From: Muribaculum gordoncarteri
GTDB taxonomy: Bacteria; Bacteroidota; Bacteroidia; Bacteroidales; Muribaculaceae
Direction of reading: 5' to 3'
Assembly (NCBI RefSeq): GCF_004803695.1
Contig: NZ_CP039393.1
Span: 2,666,001-2,730,000, forward strand
DNA: 64,000 nt
In this document: one piece after another, positions 1-8,107 of the stretch
Position numbering within the stretch: position 1 is the stretch's first letter
How the letters are laid out: every line of letters starts with the position of its first letter
The notes under the pieces: model-generated
What the model saw: only the letters and a program-made list of their open reading frames with translations
Told to the model about the DNA's origin: nothing
Databases searched by the model: none
Program-made: the position numbers and the translations under genes

Positions 1-296
1 ATCGCCATGGACACTACAGCCTGATGCGTTCCCGACTGAACCGTAGATGGAATGTTTTCGGTAATATCGTCTACATTGGCATGCCCCGATGCCGACGGAA
101 CCACATAACGATAACCGCCAAGATCGGTTGCGACCTTTATTGTGCGCAATGACTTCAAATCGCGTGACAACGTGGCCTGCGTGACCATGAAGCCGCGAAG
201 AGCCAGCATCTGCAGCAATTCATCCTGACTGCCTATGCTGTTACTTGAAAGCAACTCAAGTATAGCCTGTAAACGATTTTTCCTCTTATTCATCAT
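1..296 (-). CDS. argR: Arginine repressor ArgR (partial, C-terminus beyond window)
   Basis: The reverse strand from 296 reads MMNKRKNRLQAILELLSSNS and stays open to the window edge. The first 70 or so residues form the winged-helix DNA-binding domain of ArgR, with the recognition segment VTQATLSRDLKSL, followed by the GGYRYVVP wing. ArgR senses arginine through a C-terminal hexamerisation domain, which lies outside the window, and regulates arginine biosynthesis and catabolism. Two tandem ATG codons (296 and 293) are both possible starts. A TAAATTTG -7 box sits just upstream at 329-336. Family assignment is confident; which genes it controls cannot be seen here. Confidence 0.9.
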   Translation of the reverse strand, partial: MMNKRKNRLQAILELLSSNSIGSQDELLQMLALRGFMVTQATLSRDLKSLRTIKVATDLGGYRYVVPSASGHANVDDITENIPSTVQSGTHQAVVSMA

Positions 297-328
297 CCAC
301 TACAGTAAAATGATTTATACCAAGTGTG

Positions 329-336
329 CAAATTTA
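329..336 (-). promoter_or_regulatory. -7 promoter box for argR
   Basis: TAAATTTG on the minus strand matches the Bacteroidota -7 consensus TAnnTTTG and is followed by CACAC, about 33 bp before the argR start. No clear -33 TTTG was seen. Confidence 0.55.
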
Positions 337-410
337 CCAACAAAAATACATATAATCGCTATATTTTGCAGCTAAACTGCAATTAAATGCCAACATTTTA
401 TGACAAAAGA

Positions 411-441
411 CCTCGAAAAGCCTTTTTGAAGCTTTTCGAGG
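411..441 (-). terminator. Rho-independent terminator of the RPGN-repeat gene
   Basis: An 11-bp perfect stem (CCTCGAAAAGC paired with GCTTTTCGAGG, 9-nt loop) lies about 30 bp past the stop of the minus-strand gene and is followed on that strand by TCTTTTG. Confidence 0.75.
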
Positions 442-471
442 CAAAAATCGACAATATTTAATTAACAAAAG

Positions 472-1455
472 TTAGAGTCCGAAGGTGAGTGTGGTGAAGT
501 ATCGCAGTTCACCTCCCAATGAATATTGTGAACGATAATCGATAGTCACGTAACCTCGATTGGGAGCAAACCATGTGGCCGACAGTACTCCGCCAGTCCT
601 GACAATGTTGATAGGCGGGCCGTAGGTGCGGTTAAACCTTGTGTACAATGAATTGTAACGTATGGGATCGGGGTAGCTTGTCGAATAGAGGAACTCCGAG
701 CGGGCAAGTCCTCCTGCTCCGTAATAGAGAGTGGCATCGGGCCAGTAATATGACATCTCATTCACATCGCGGAGATACACGGCATCGTTACCATAACCGT
801 CGATTGTATAACCGCGATTGATCAGATAGTCGAGCGACATATTGATTGCCGTTCCAAAAGTAATGCCGAGGATTGAGGCGATTACGGGAGCAGCGGGACG
901 CGGACGCCATGACGGAGGAGGAACGGGTCGCGACCACGGGCGCATAGGCGGACGATGTGGGCGATGGGGCGGTACAATCACCGTAGGACGGTGAGGACGA
1001 TTGGGGCGATAATCGCCACTGGGACGATGGGGACGGCCGGGGTTATATCCTCCATGACCGGGACGGCCGGGGTTGTGACCGTTGTTACCGGGACGGTGAC
1101 CATTGTTATTGTTGCCTGGACGACCGGGGTTGTTGTTACCCGGGCGATGTCCGTTGTTACCGCCGTTATTGCCGGGGCGGTGACCGTTATTGTTGTTGCC
1201 CGGACGGCCAGGGTTGTTGTTACCCGGACGATGTCCGTTGCTACCGCCGTTGTTGCCGGGGCGGTGACCGTTATTGTTGTTACCGGGACGACCGGAACTG
1301 TTACTCGGACGACCGGAATTATTCGGTCGCGAGTTCTGTGTGCTGTGTGATCTTTCATTACGATTGCCTGTTGTCCTCGATTGAGCTTCAACCGGGGGCA
1401 CCATCATAGCGATACTAACCAAGGCAATGACAAAAATGCGAATTAATCTTTTCAT
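472..1455 (-). CDS. Secreted protein with RPGNNNNGH tandem repeats, unknown function
   Basis: 327 residues. A Sec signal peptide (about residues 1-25, ending PVEAQS) is followed by a low-complexity stretch (about 30-190) dominated by R, P, G, N and H. Within it a 28-residue unit built from RPGNNNNGH, RPGNNGGxNGH and RPGNNNPG is repeated twice exactly in register (DNA 1207-1290 and 1123-1206) plus a partial third copy. The segment then turns into Pro/Arg-rich sequence with a short hydrophobic stretch near AAPVIASILGITFG. The C-terminal 120 residues (DYLINRGYTIDGYGND... to YFTTLTFGL) look like a folded aromatic-rich beta domain. I do not recognise the family. The repeat region is likely disordered, perhaps cell-wall or envelope associated. 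A terminator follows at 411-441. Confidence 0.8.
   Translation of the reverse strand: MKRLIRIFVIALVSIAMMVPPVEAQSRTTGNRNERSHSTQNSRPNNSGRPSNSSGRPGNNNNGHRPGNNGGSNGHRPGNNNPGRPGNNNNGHRPGNNGGNNGHRPGNNNPGRPGNNNNGHRPGNNGHNPGRPGHGGYNPGRPHRPSGDYRPNRPHRPTVIVPPHRPHRPPMRPWSRPVPPPSWRPRPAAPVIASILGITFGTAINMSLDYLINRGYTIDGYGNDAVYLRDVNEMSYYWPDATLYYGAGGLARSEFLYSTSYPDPIRYNSLYTRFNRTYGPPINIVRTGGVLSATWFAPNRGYVTIDYRSQYSLGGELRYFTTLTFGL
1123..1290 (-). repeat. Two in-frame 84-bp tandem coding repeats
   Basis: Two adjacent 84-bp units encode the same 28-residue RPGN-type block (one Ser/Asn difference), with a shortened third unit continuing to about 1060. Because the unit is a multiple of three, gain or loss of copies would keep the frame. 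Confidence 0.8.
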
Positions 1456-1569
1456 GACTTATAATCTTTTACTGGATTAGATACAAATATGCCATAAACG
1501 TTTAAATCGAGCGAGAAAATATGGCTATTTTTATTTAAAAGAAGAACTTTTGACCAAATTTATCGCCAA

Positions 1570-2445
1570 TTAAAGCGAATTATAAGACATACTGAATGTA
1601 TCGCCTTGACGAAGGTCGCCTGTAGTCAATCCGCGTTTCAGCCATCGCATGCGTTGATCGGAACGACCGTGATTGAAGGCATCGGGTACTACATAACCCT
1701 GCGCCTGTTTCTGAAGATAATCGTCACCGATCTTAGAGGCGGCGTTTATAGCCTCCTCAAGGTCACCCTCTTCAAGCGACTGGAAAAGGCGATTGTCATG
1801 ATAGCCCCACACTCCGGCAAGGAAATCGGCCTGCAGCTCAATGCGCACGCTCACTTTGTTAGCGTCGGACTGGCTCATCTGCGACATCTGGGAGTGAGCA
1901 TCGTCGAGCACTCCGAGCAGGTGCTGCACATGGTGTCCCACTTCGTGGGCAATCACATAGGCATAGGCAAAGTCGCCTCCCGCACCCATTGACTGTCGCA
2001 TCTGCTCAAAGAACGAAAGGTCGATGTAAAGTTTCTCGTCGGCCGAGCAATAGAACGGGCCCGTAGATGCCGATGCATTACCGCATCCGCTCTGCACGGC
2101 TCCCGTGAAGAGAACAAGAGTAGGCGGACGATAGGTCTTTCCCATCTTGCGGAACTCCTCGGTCCACACATCCTCGGTAGCGGCAAGAATCTGCCGCGAG
2201 AATGTAGCCATCTCCTCCTCTTGGGCCGAAGGCGTGTAGGATGCAGTCGCCTCCTGGCCGCCCATCATGCCGGAACTTCCGGTGAGCACTTCGAGCGGAT
2301 TACCGCCCATGATCCATGTAAGTATTCCTACTATCACAATGGCTCCGATGCTCATGCCACCGGCTTTCATCGGAATACCTCCGATCCTGCGTTGTCCGCG
2401 CCTGTCGTCAACGTTGTTGCTTTCGCGTCGTCCGTTAAGTCGCAT
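1570..2445 (-). CDS. YpfJ-type neutral zinc metallopeptidase
   Basis: 291 residues. A basic, Gly/Arg-rich N-terminus (1-25) and one transmembrane helix (about 30-46, MSIGAIVIVGILTWIMG) anchor the protein. The rest carries the zinc-peptidase signature HEVGHH at residues 167-172 (zinc ligands H167 and H171, catalytic E168) and a downstream ELQAD motif (E203) that would supply the third ligand. The NLF/YIDLSFF and GPFYCSADEKLY segments are typical of the Zn_peptidase family of E. coli YpfJ. Physiological substrates are unknown in the family; the topology would put the catalytic domain in the periplasm. It is separated from maeB upstream by a terminator, so it is probably transcribed alone. Confidence 0.85.
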   Translation of the reverse strand: MRLNGRRESNNVDDRRGQRRIGGIPMKAGGMSIGAIVIVGILTWIMGGNPLEVLTGSSGMMGGQEATASYTPSAQEEEMATFSRQILAATEDVWTEEFRKMGKTYRPPTLVLFTGAVQSGCGNASASTGPFYCSADEKLYIDLSFFEQMRQSMGAGGDFAYAYVIAHEVGHHVQHLLGVLDDAHSQMSQMSQSDANKVSVRIELQADFLAGVWGYHDNRLFQSLEEGDLEEAINAASKIGDDYLQKQAQGYVVPDAFNHGRSDQRMRWLKRGLTTGDLRQGDTFSMSYNSL

Positions 2446-2476
2446 ATTGCAATTGTTTTTCTGAATATAACAAACA

Positions 2477-2518
2477 AAGTGGGCACAGATGTTTTTACAA
2501 ATCGTCTGTACCCACTTA
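2477..2518 (-). terminator. Terminator of maeB
   Basis: AAGTGGG-c-ACAGA pairs with TCTGT-a-CCCACTT around a 15-nt loop; on the minus strand it is followed by the T-rich CTTTGTTTG. It lies 30-70 bp after the maeB stop and before the peptidase start. Confidence 0.7.
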
Positions 2519-2547
2519 TTTTTGATACCTTTTAATTGTAGCGATAA

Positions 2548-4839
2548 TTATTTGTCATGGTCGTTACCTATCTTCTCAAGCACAGCGGCATCAAGTACGG
2601 CCACAGTGGCGAGGTTGACGATGTCACGCACCGGCGAATCGACATTGATGAAGTGGATAGGCTTGTTAAGACCCATCTGGATGGGGCCGATAGCCTCGGC
2701 AAGACCCATCTCAAGCATCATCTTATAGGCGGTGTTGGCCGCGCTGAGATTGGGGAATATGAGCGTGTTGACATCCTTTCCGTTCAAGCGGCTGAAGGGG
2801 AAGTTGTTGTCACGCACCTTCTTGTTGATGGCATAGTGCACCTGCATTTCTCCGTCGATGGGCAACTCAGGATAGAGTTTGTGCATCTTTTCGACAACGT
2901 TATGCACAAGTCGCGGCTCGGCCTCCTTGTTGGAACCGAAATTGGAGTAGGACACCATGGCCATTACAGGCTCGTGAGCGAAGTACTCAACCGAATTGCG
3001 TGCAAGACGGGTGATGTCGAGCAACGTTTCTTCGTCCATCTCGTGATTTATCATCGTGTCGGCAAGGAAGAACACACCACGCTTGGTGTTGAGGATGTGC
3101 ATTGTGGCAAAATGGTTGTAAGTTGGGCGTATGCCTACCACCTCACGCGCTATTTCGGCGGGAGTGTGACTTCCCGAATAGGTTCCTGCGATAAATGCAT
3201 CGGCTTCGCCCGTTTCAACCATCATCATACCGAAGTAGTTGCGGTCAAACATCATCTCAAGGGCCTCGGGATAGGTCATTCCGTCACGCTGACGCTTTTC
3301 GGCGAGATTCATAGCGTAACGGGCGCGGCGGTCGGCTTCACGGTCGTGACGCAGATTCACGATCTCAAGTCCGGCGATGTCGACACCGAGTCGGGCGGCA
3401 CGCTTTTGAATCATCTCCTCGTTACCAAGCAGGATAGGTATGCAGATACCGTCCTGGTAAGCGTTTACGGCAGCGCGAAGCATGTTGTCGGTATTGGCCT
3501 CGGCAAATACGACACGCTTGGGATTGCGCTGAGCCTCCTCGGTGAAACGACGCATGAGCTTGTTGTCGTAGCCCATGAGCTGACGGAGCTTGTCGTTATA
3601 GGCATCCCAGTCGGTGATGGGACGACGGGCCACGCCCGACTCCATGGCTCCGCGTGCAACTGCGGGAGCAACCGTTGTGATGAGTCGGGGGTCAAGAGGT
3701 TTGGGAAGTATGTATTCGCGTCCGAAACGCAGATTTGACATCTCGTATGCGGCATTTACCACCGAAGGCACGGGCTCCTTGGCGAGAGCGGCAATGGCCT
3801 TTACGGCAGCGAGCTTCATCGTTTCGTTGATTACGGTAGCACCCGAATCGAGAGCGCCGCGGAATATGTAGGGGAATCCGAGCACATTGTTTATCTGGTT
3901 GGGATAGTCGGAACGGCCCGTAGCGAATATCAGGTCGGGACGCGACTCCATTGCCACATCATAGGCAATCTCGGGATCGGGATTGGCGAGGGCAAACACA
4001 ATGGGCCTGTCGTTCATCGACTTGAGCATCTCGGGTGTCACCACATCCTTTACCGAAAGGCCGAGGAACACATCGGCACCCTTCATTGCATCCTCAAGAG
4101 TGTCGATGTCACGGTCGGTGGCAAATTCGAGCTTCTGGGCGTTCAATCCGGTGCGCTTGCGGTTGATTACTCCCTTGGAGTCGCACATCACGACATTTTC
4201 GGGACGCACGCCGAGCGCGATATAGAGGCGCGTACAGCTCACTGCGGCGGCACCGGCTCCGTTTACGACAAGCTTGATGTCGCTTATGTTCTTTTTCTGT
4301 ATCTCAAGGGCATTGATCAATCCGGCAGCCGAAATGATTGCCGTACCGTGCTGGTCGTCGTGCATCACGGGGATGTCACACTCCTCACGGAGGCGACGCT
4401 CTATCTCAAAACATTCGGGAGCCTTTATATCCTCAAGGTTAATACCGCCGAATGTGGGCGACAGGGCCTTGACAATCTGTATGAATTTTTCGGGATCCTT
4501 CTCATTTACCTCAATGTCAAAACAGTCAAGTCCGGCAAAAATCTTAAACAGCAACGCCTTACCTTCCATTACGGGCTTTCCGGCAAGAGCGCCTATGTCG
4601 CCAAGACCGAGTACGGCTGTTCCATTGGAAATCACCGCCACAAGATTGCCCTTGCTCGTGTACTCATAGGCATCCTGGGGATTTTGTTCAATTTCAAGGC
4701 AGGGATAAGCCACGCCCGGCGAATAAGCCAATGCGAGATCCTGCTGTGATGAATAAGGCACCGTGGGCACTACTTCGATTTTGCCCGGCTTGCCCTCGCG
4801 GTGATACTCGAGGGCCATTTCTTTGGTTACTTTTGACAT
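2548..4839 (-). CDS. maeB: NADP-dependent malic enzyme fused to phosphotransacetylase-like domain
   Basis: 763 residues, the usual length of MaeB. The first 420 residues are the malic enzyme: the N-terminal domain with SPGVAYPCLEI, the catalytic ISNGTAVLGLGDIGALAGKPVMEGK region, and a dinucleotide-binding GAGAAA at 194-199. The remaining 340 residues resemble phosphate acetyltransferase (FAEANTDNMLRAA, FIAGTYSGSHTPAEI) and act in the family as an allosteric domain sensing acetyl-CoA. It oxidatively decarboxylates malate to pyruvate with NADPH formation in the cytoplasm. A TACTTTTG -7 box lies at 4923-4930. A long open frame on the opposite strand inside this gene has no independent support. 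Confidence 0.95.
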   Translation of the reverse strand: MSKVTKEMALEYHREGKPGKIEVVPTVPYSSQQDLALAYSPGVAYPCLEIEQNPQDAYEYTSKGNLVAVISNGTAVLGLGDIGALAGKPVMEGKALLFKIFAGLDCFDIEVNEKDPEKFIQIVKALSPTFGGINLEDIKAPECFEIERRLREECDIPVMHDDQHGTAIISAAGLINALEIQKKNISDIKLVVNGAGAAAVSCTRLYIALGVRPENVVMCDSKGVINRKRTGLNAQKLEFATDRDIDTLEDAMKGADVFLGLSVKDVVTPEMLKSMNDRPIVFALANPDPEIAYDVAMESRPDLIFATGRSDYPNQINNVLGFPYIFRGALDSGATVINETMKLAAVKAIAALAKEPVPSVVNAAYEMSNLRFGREYILPKPLDPRLITTVAPAVARGAMESGVARRPITDWDAYNDKLRQLMGYDNKLMRRFTEEAQRNPKRVVFAEANTDNMLRAAVNAYQDGICIPILLGNEEMIQKRAARLGVDIAGLEIVNLRHDREADRRARYAMNLAEKRQRDGMTYPEALEMMFDRNYFGMMMVETGEADAFIAGTYSGSHTPAEIAREVVGIRPTYNHFATMHILNTKRGVFFLADTMINHEMDEETLLDITRLARNSVEYFAHEPVMAMVSYSNFGSNKEAEPRLVHNVVEKMHKLYPELPIDGEMQVHYAINKKVRDNNFPFSRLNGKDVNTLIFPNLSAANTAYKMMLEMGLAEAIGPIQMGLNKPIHFINVDSPVRDIVNLATVAVLDAAVLEKIGNDHDK

Positions 4840-4922
4840 ATTATTTTATTCTTGACAACAAATAAACGTTATATACCTTACATATTGTTTAACCTTTGCT
4901 GCTAATTCAGCAAATTATTTTG

Positions 4923-4930
4923 CAAAAGTA
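4923..4930 (-). promoter_or_regulatory. -7 promoter box for maeB
   Basis: TACTTTTG on the minus strand fits TAnnTTTG, about 84 bp before the maeB start. Confidence 0.55.
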
Positions 4931-4985
4931 CTAAATAAAATTATTTATCTTAACAAAATGCCCGATAAAATATGCCGATTGTTAA

Positions 4986-5031
4986 CAAAAGGCACGAGAG
5001 CCGCAACGATTTCCAATATTCGCTGCGGCTC
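4986..5031 (-). terminator. Terminator of the GH43 gene at 5080
   Basis: GAGCCGCA-a-CG pairs with CG-c-TGCGGCTC; on the minus strand the hairpin is followed by CTCGTGCCTTTTG. It lies about 50 bp after the GH43 stop. Confidence 0.7.
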
Positions 5032-5079
5032 CCGCCTGTTATTTATTATATGAGTACCCGACATTCCGGACACATCACA

Positions 5080-6087
5080 TCATTTCTTTTTAAGAGCTTC
5101 TGGCATTCCCCAACGTGCAGTCACGGCATCAAGCTCGGCCTTGGTGATGGGAATCACCGTACCGTGACGCGGGTGGAAGTCCATAGTCACGGGGCGCTCA
5201 ACCTTCTTGAAGTTGGTGAGGTCGGTTGTTTCAGTAAAGTCATAACGGCCGTTGGTGTAGACATCATACATCAATATATATTTGTCCTCGCCTATAAGTT
5301 TGAATGTTCCGGCACCCTCGACAGCATCGGTTGTCTGCTGCTTATAGTCGGGCTGCTCGGTCCACTTTCCCGAAGTGAGATTGTCGGTTGTGGCTACCTT
5401 GATGCCGTTGCCGTGACCTTCGGTCTTGTAGAAAAGGTGGTACACACCGTCCTTGTAGACAATGTCACCGTCGATACACGACTTCTTGTCGGCAGGGAGG
5501 AAGAAAGGTTTCGGCTCGCCCTCGAAGTCGGTGAAATCATCGTTGGCATAGGCGTAGTATATGACATCGGGGCCGTCGCCATACTTCATTGACCAGTAAA
5601 CGAGATACTTTCCGGCCTTGTCGTCATAAATAGTCTGAGGCGCCCACACTCGCTTAAGCTTTTCCTGATTGTCGTAACGCTTCTGCATATTCACTACCGA
5701 GCTCTTCCAATTGATGAGGTCGTTGCTCTTCAGCAGCACCATGGCGCGGTTGGAGTCCCAGCCGTTGCCCGAAACCATGTCGGTAAGAACCATATAGAAT
5801 GTTTTTCCGTCGGCGCCGCGCAGAATGTGGGGGTCGCGCACGCCGCCTGTCGAGCTGATGACCTTTGAGTCGAGCACAGGCTTGTTGTCGTTGAGGGCAT
5901 AGTAGTTATAGCCGTCGAGGCTTATGCCATAGCACACGGCCTCCTGCTTTATGTGATTGCCCGTAAAGTAGGTGAAGAGATAGGCCACATAGTCCTTTTC
6001 ATCGGGAGCTGCCGATGATGCGGTGGCGTTGAACGCAAGCCCGGAGGCTAAAATTGCAGTGATGAGAGATTTGCGAATGATGTTCAT
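5080..6087 (-). CDS. Glycoside hydrolase family 43-like protein (periplasmic)
   Basis: 335 residues with a signal peptide (about 1-26, ending NATASSA). The three acidic residues of the GH43 five-bladed propeller can be placed: the base Asp in GVRDPHILRG, the pKa-modulating Asp in KKSCIDGDIVYK and the acid Glu in DAVEGAGTFK. GH43 enzymes release arabinose or xylose from plant glycans. This one is single-domain with no lipobox, so it is probably periplasmic. It stands outside the PUL, 44 bp downstream of the tRNA-Arg gene, and no consensus -7 box was found in between. Substrate is not determinable; an arabinosidase or xylosidase role is inferred from the many arabinose-active enzymes in this window. 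Confidence 0.8.
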   Translation of the reverse strand: MNIIRKSLITAILASGLAFNATASSAAPDEKDYVAYLFTYFTGNHIKQEAVCYGISLDGYNYYALNDNKPVLDSKVISSTGGVRDPHILRGADGKTFYMVLTDMVSGNGWDSNRAMVLLKSNDLINWKSSVVNMQKRYDNQEKLKRVWAPQTIYDDKAGKYLVYWSMKYGDGPDVIYYAYANDDFTDFEGEPKPFFLPADKKSCIDGDIVYKDGVYHLFYKTEGHGNGIKVATTDNLTSGKWTEQPDYKQQTTDAVEGAGTFKLIGEDKYILMYDVYTNGRYDFTETTDLTNFKKVERPVTMDFHPRHGTVIPITKAELDAVTARWGMPEALKKK

Positions 6088-6130
6088 GGAAGCAAGAATC
6101 GGATATTCGGTTAATACATGTTTGATATTG

Positions 6131-6202
6131 TAGCCCGGAGCGGAATCGAACCGCTATCTAAGGTTTAGGAAACCTCTATTCTATCCGTTGAACTACCAGG
6201 CC
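6131..6202 (-). tRNA. tRNA-Arg (anticodon CCU)
   Basis: The minus strand folds into a cloverleaf: acceptor GGCCTGG with CCGGGCT (two G-U pairs), a D-arm beginning GTTCAACGG, anticodon loop TTCCTAA giving CCU, and T-arm AGCGG-TTCGATT-CCGCT. Discriminator base A. CCA is not encoded (CAA follows). It reads AGG codons. Confidence 0.92.
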
Positions 6203-6271
6203 ATCGGTTGAACCACGACAAAGTTAAGCATTTCCACATTAATATGCAAGTGCGGCCGCCAATAGCCAAGG

Positions 6272-6997
6272 CTAATCAAACAGCCTGCGCATAACATCAA
6301 GCGAGTTAAGCCCCGACAACGCCGCATAGTGTAAAGTGTAGTACTCCAGAATCGCCGTGAGAATAGAGTTACGCTGATTGCGGCTGAAGCGGAACGCAGC
6401 AAGATTATCCCATGTCATGCGTGACAACAGGGCTACCGTGGCGGCATCCTCGGGAGGAAGGAAGCGACGATGAAGCGGCAGAGCGGAGCGGAATGTACCG
6501 TCGACCATGTCAAACACACGCCCGGGAGCGTAGGTCGACACATCGGGCTCAATGCCTATGTAACGACCAAGACGATAGAGAAACGCAAGATGGAAATTGG
6601 CCACACCGCGTGACATAGAGTCAAACCGCCCCACCGAATCGACCAGGAAGGCATATAGGGCTGCATCCTCCTGGCTCTCGGTGAGCACCGCTCCGAGCAG
6701 CTCGGCCATGAACATGGCAACAGCGCCCTTTACCGGATTGGAGTGCAATCCGTGCAGCGGCAACAACGCCCGGGGTTCGCGTACATTATATATGTCACGC
6801 CCAGGCCTCACATCGGCTATGCACTCAAAGGGGGTCAAAGGCATGGTGACAGCCCTGCGTCGAACGGCCTCGCGGCTGCCGCCCGCCGACATCAACAGCG
6901 CGACACGCCCCATTTCCCGCGAATAGGCAATGAGTATATTATTGCGGTCACTGTACTTCACAGTGCGCAAAGCGATGCAATTCAGATGGGTCAACAT
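6272..6997 (-). CDS. recO: DNA repair protein RecO
   Basis: About 241 residues from the ATG at 6997, giving MLTHLNCIALRTVKYSDRNN, which matches the N-terminal OB-fold of RecO. An upstream in-frame ATG at 7066 would add a 23-residue extension of odd composition and is less likely. The middle region (HSNPVKGAVAMFMAELLGAVL) and the helical C-terminal half are typical of the Bacteroidota form, and the usual four-Cys zinc site is absent. RecO, with RecR, loads RecA onto SSB-coated single-stranded DNA in the RecF pathway. It diverges from the tRNA-Glu/rpsT unit. Confidence 0.85.
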   Translation of the reverse strand: MLTHLNCIALRTVKYSDRNNILIAYSREMGRVALLMSAGGSREAVRRRAVTMPLTPFECIADVRPGRDIYNVREPRALLPLHGLHSNPVKGAVAMFMAELLGAVLTESQEDAALYAFLVDSVGRFDSMSRGVANFHLAFLYRLGRYIGIEPDVSTYAPGRVFDMVDGTFRSALPLHRRFLPPEDAATVALLSRMTWDNLAAFRFSRNQRNSILTAILEYYTLHYAALSGLNSLDVMRRLFD

Positions 6998-7091
6998 AGT
7001 GGATTTACAGTCATAAAACGACCCTAAAGTTACTAAAAACATAGTCATTGCCATGAAAAATTTCATTAAATGAGCTATTTATCGCGATTTA

Positions 7092-7123
7092 TTTGCGAGA
7101 ATAAAAAAAAGTATCTATATTTG
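7092..7123 (+). promoter_or_regulatory. Full consensus promoter of the tRNA-Glu / rpsT unit
   Basis: A -33 TTTG (7092-7095) and a -7 TATATTTG (7116-7123) are separated by exactly 20 bp, a textbook match to the Bacteroidota housekeeping promoter. The expected start site is 20-25 bp before the tRNA 5' end. Confidence 0.85.
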
Positions 7124-7150
7124 CACTCGCTTTTGCGCACAGCGCATGTC

Positions 7151-7225
7151 GGCCCATTCGTCTATCGGTTAGGACGCAAGATTTTCATTCTTGAAAGAGG
7201 AGTTCGATTCTCCTATGGGCTACCA
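7151..7225 (+). tRNA. tRNA-Glu (anticodon UUC), copy 1
   Basis: Acceptor GGCCCAT with ATGGGCT, anticodon stem CAAGA/TCTTG around TTTTCAT (anticodon UUC), T-arm GAGGA-GTTCGATTC-TCCT, CCA encoded. Identical over all 75 nt to copy 2 at 7563. Driven by the strong promoter at 7092-7123, and rpsT follows after 39 bp. Confidence 0.95.
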
Positions 7226-7264
7226 AATTAAATTAAAAACAAAGTATAAAAGAGTTTTTTTATA

Positions 7265-7525
7265 ATGGCAAATCATAAGTCATCTATTAAGAGAATCCGT
7301 CAGACTGAGTCACGCCGACTCCGCAATCGTTATTATGCCAAGACCGCACGTAACGCCGTGCGCCGTCTTCGTGCAATGACCGACAAAGCAGAAGCTGCAG
7401 CAGCCTATATCAAGGTAAGCTCACTTCTCGACCGCCTCGCCGCAAAGGGAACAATCTCAAAGAACAAGGCAGGCAACCTTAAGAGCAAGCTTGCACTTCA
7501 CGTAAACAAGCTCGCCAACGCTTAA
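7265..7525 (+). CDS. rpsT: 30S ribosomal protein S20 (bS20)
   Basis: 86 residues, normal length, very basic N-terminus [22 protein letters not shown] typical of bS20, a helical protein that binds 16S rRNA early in assembly. It is sandwiched between two identical tRNA-Glu genes with no promoter of its own visible, so a tRNA-mRNA-tRNA primary transcript processed by RNase P and RNase Z is inferred. That would free the mRNA at both ends. Confidence 0.96.
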   Translation: MANHKSSIKRIRQTESRRLRNRYYAKTARNAVRRLRAMTDKAEAAAAYIKVSSLLDRLAAKGTISKNKAGNLKSKLALHVNKLANA

Positions 7526-7562
7526 TAGAGGATTGCGCCATTAGAAGGCACAAAACTCTCAT

Positions 7563-7637
7563 GGCCCATTCGTCTATCGGTTAGGACGCAAGATTTTCAT
7601 TCTTGAAAGAGGAGTTCGATTCTCCTATGGGCTACCA
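7563..7637 (+). tRNA. tRNA-Glu (anticodon UUC), copy 2
   Basis: Same 75-nt sequence as copy 1, including the encoded CCA. It lies 37 bp after the rpsT stop and is followed by a terminator at 7657-7687. Confidence 0.95.
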
Positions 7638-7656
7638 AATCTCTACTTTGCTACTT

Positions 7657-7687
7657 AAGCCACGAGTTTTGATGACCCGTGGCTTTT
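7657..7687 (+). terminator. Terminator of the tRNA-Glu / rpsT unit
   Basis: AAGCCACG pairs with CGTGGCTT, 13-nt loop, followed by TTCT. Confidence 0.75.
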
Positions 7688-7766
7688 CTATTAAACCAAT
7701 GAACCGTTTACGGCACACAATTGTTAAACCTATATAACTCTATTACTAATCTAAATCATCAACACC

Positions 7767-7943
7767 ATGCCTTTTGACAATCAACCTATCAACGCTAAAA
7801 AGTTGACTCACCCCATTGACGAACTTCCGGGAATCGAAGATTCATACTACAGCGACGCAACACCTGAAGATGTAAAGCAGGATGTCAAGTCACTGAACAA
7901 CATCGGCGCTCCAACTTCAATAACGCCGAAGCCGGGGAAATAA
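7767..7943 (+). CDS. Small acidic hypothetical protein (58 aa)
   Basis: An ATG at 7767 opens a 58-codon frame, MPFDNQPINAKKLTHPIDEL and onward, ending ITPKPGK at a TAA at 7941. It is hydrophilic and Asp/Pro-rich with no signal peptide or membrane segment. The only support is its position in an otherwise empty 470-bp gap, a plausible composition, and a terminator 26 bp downstream. No -7 box was found upstream. Function unknown. Confidence 0.5.
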   Translation: MPFDNQPINAKKLTHPIDELPGIEDSYYSDATPEDVKQDVKSLNNIGAPTSITPKPGK

Positions 7944-7968
7944 GAAACTCAAAACTATTAAAATCATA

Positions 7969-8003
7969 AAGAACTCGCCGACATTGCCGACGAGTTCTTT
8001 TAT
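7969..8003 (+). terminator. Terminator after the 58-aa ORF
   Basis: AAGAACTCG pairs with CGAGTTCTT, followed by TTTAT. On the minus strand TTTATGATTTT follows, so it may also serve the M56 gene at 8108. Confidence 0.75.
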
Positions 8004-8107
8004 TTATGTATCATCAAAAGAAAGTCCCTGCTGAAACCCGCAAAACAGCACGCCTCACCATGCTCGATGCGGCGCACTGTATTGACTACAGAGTAGCTAC
8101 GGGATGC

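Noticed and set aside
1060-1290. Regular repeats that could suggest a CRISPR array
   Set aside because: They are in-frame coding repeats of the RPGN protein, contiguous and without unique spacers.
2557-3738. 393-codon open frame on the plus strand
   Set aside because: Lies wholly antisense to maeB, is a His/Val/Gly-rich shadow translation, and has no promoter or recognisable domain.
6131-6202. tRNA-Arg as integration site for the adjacent GH43 gene
   Set aside because: No duplicated tRNA 3' end and no integrase gene was seen within the surrounding 10 kb.
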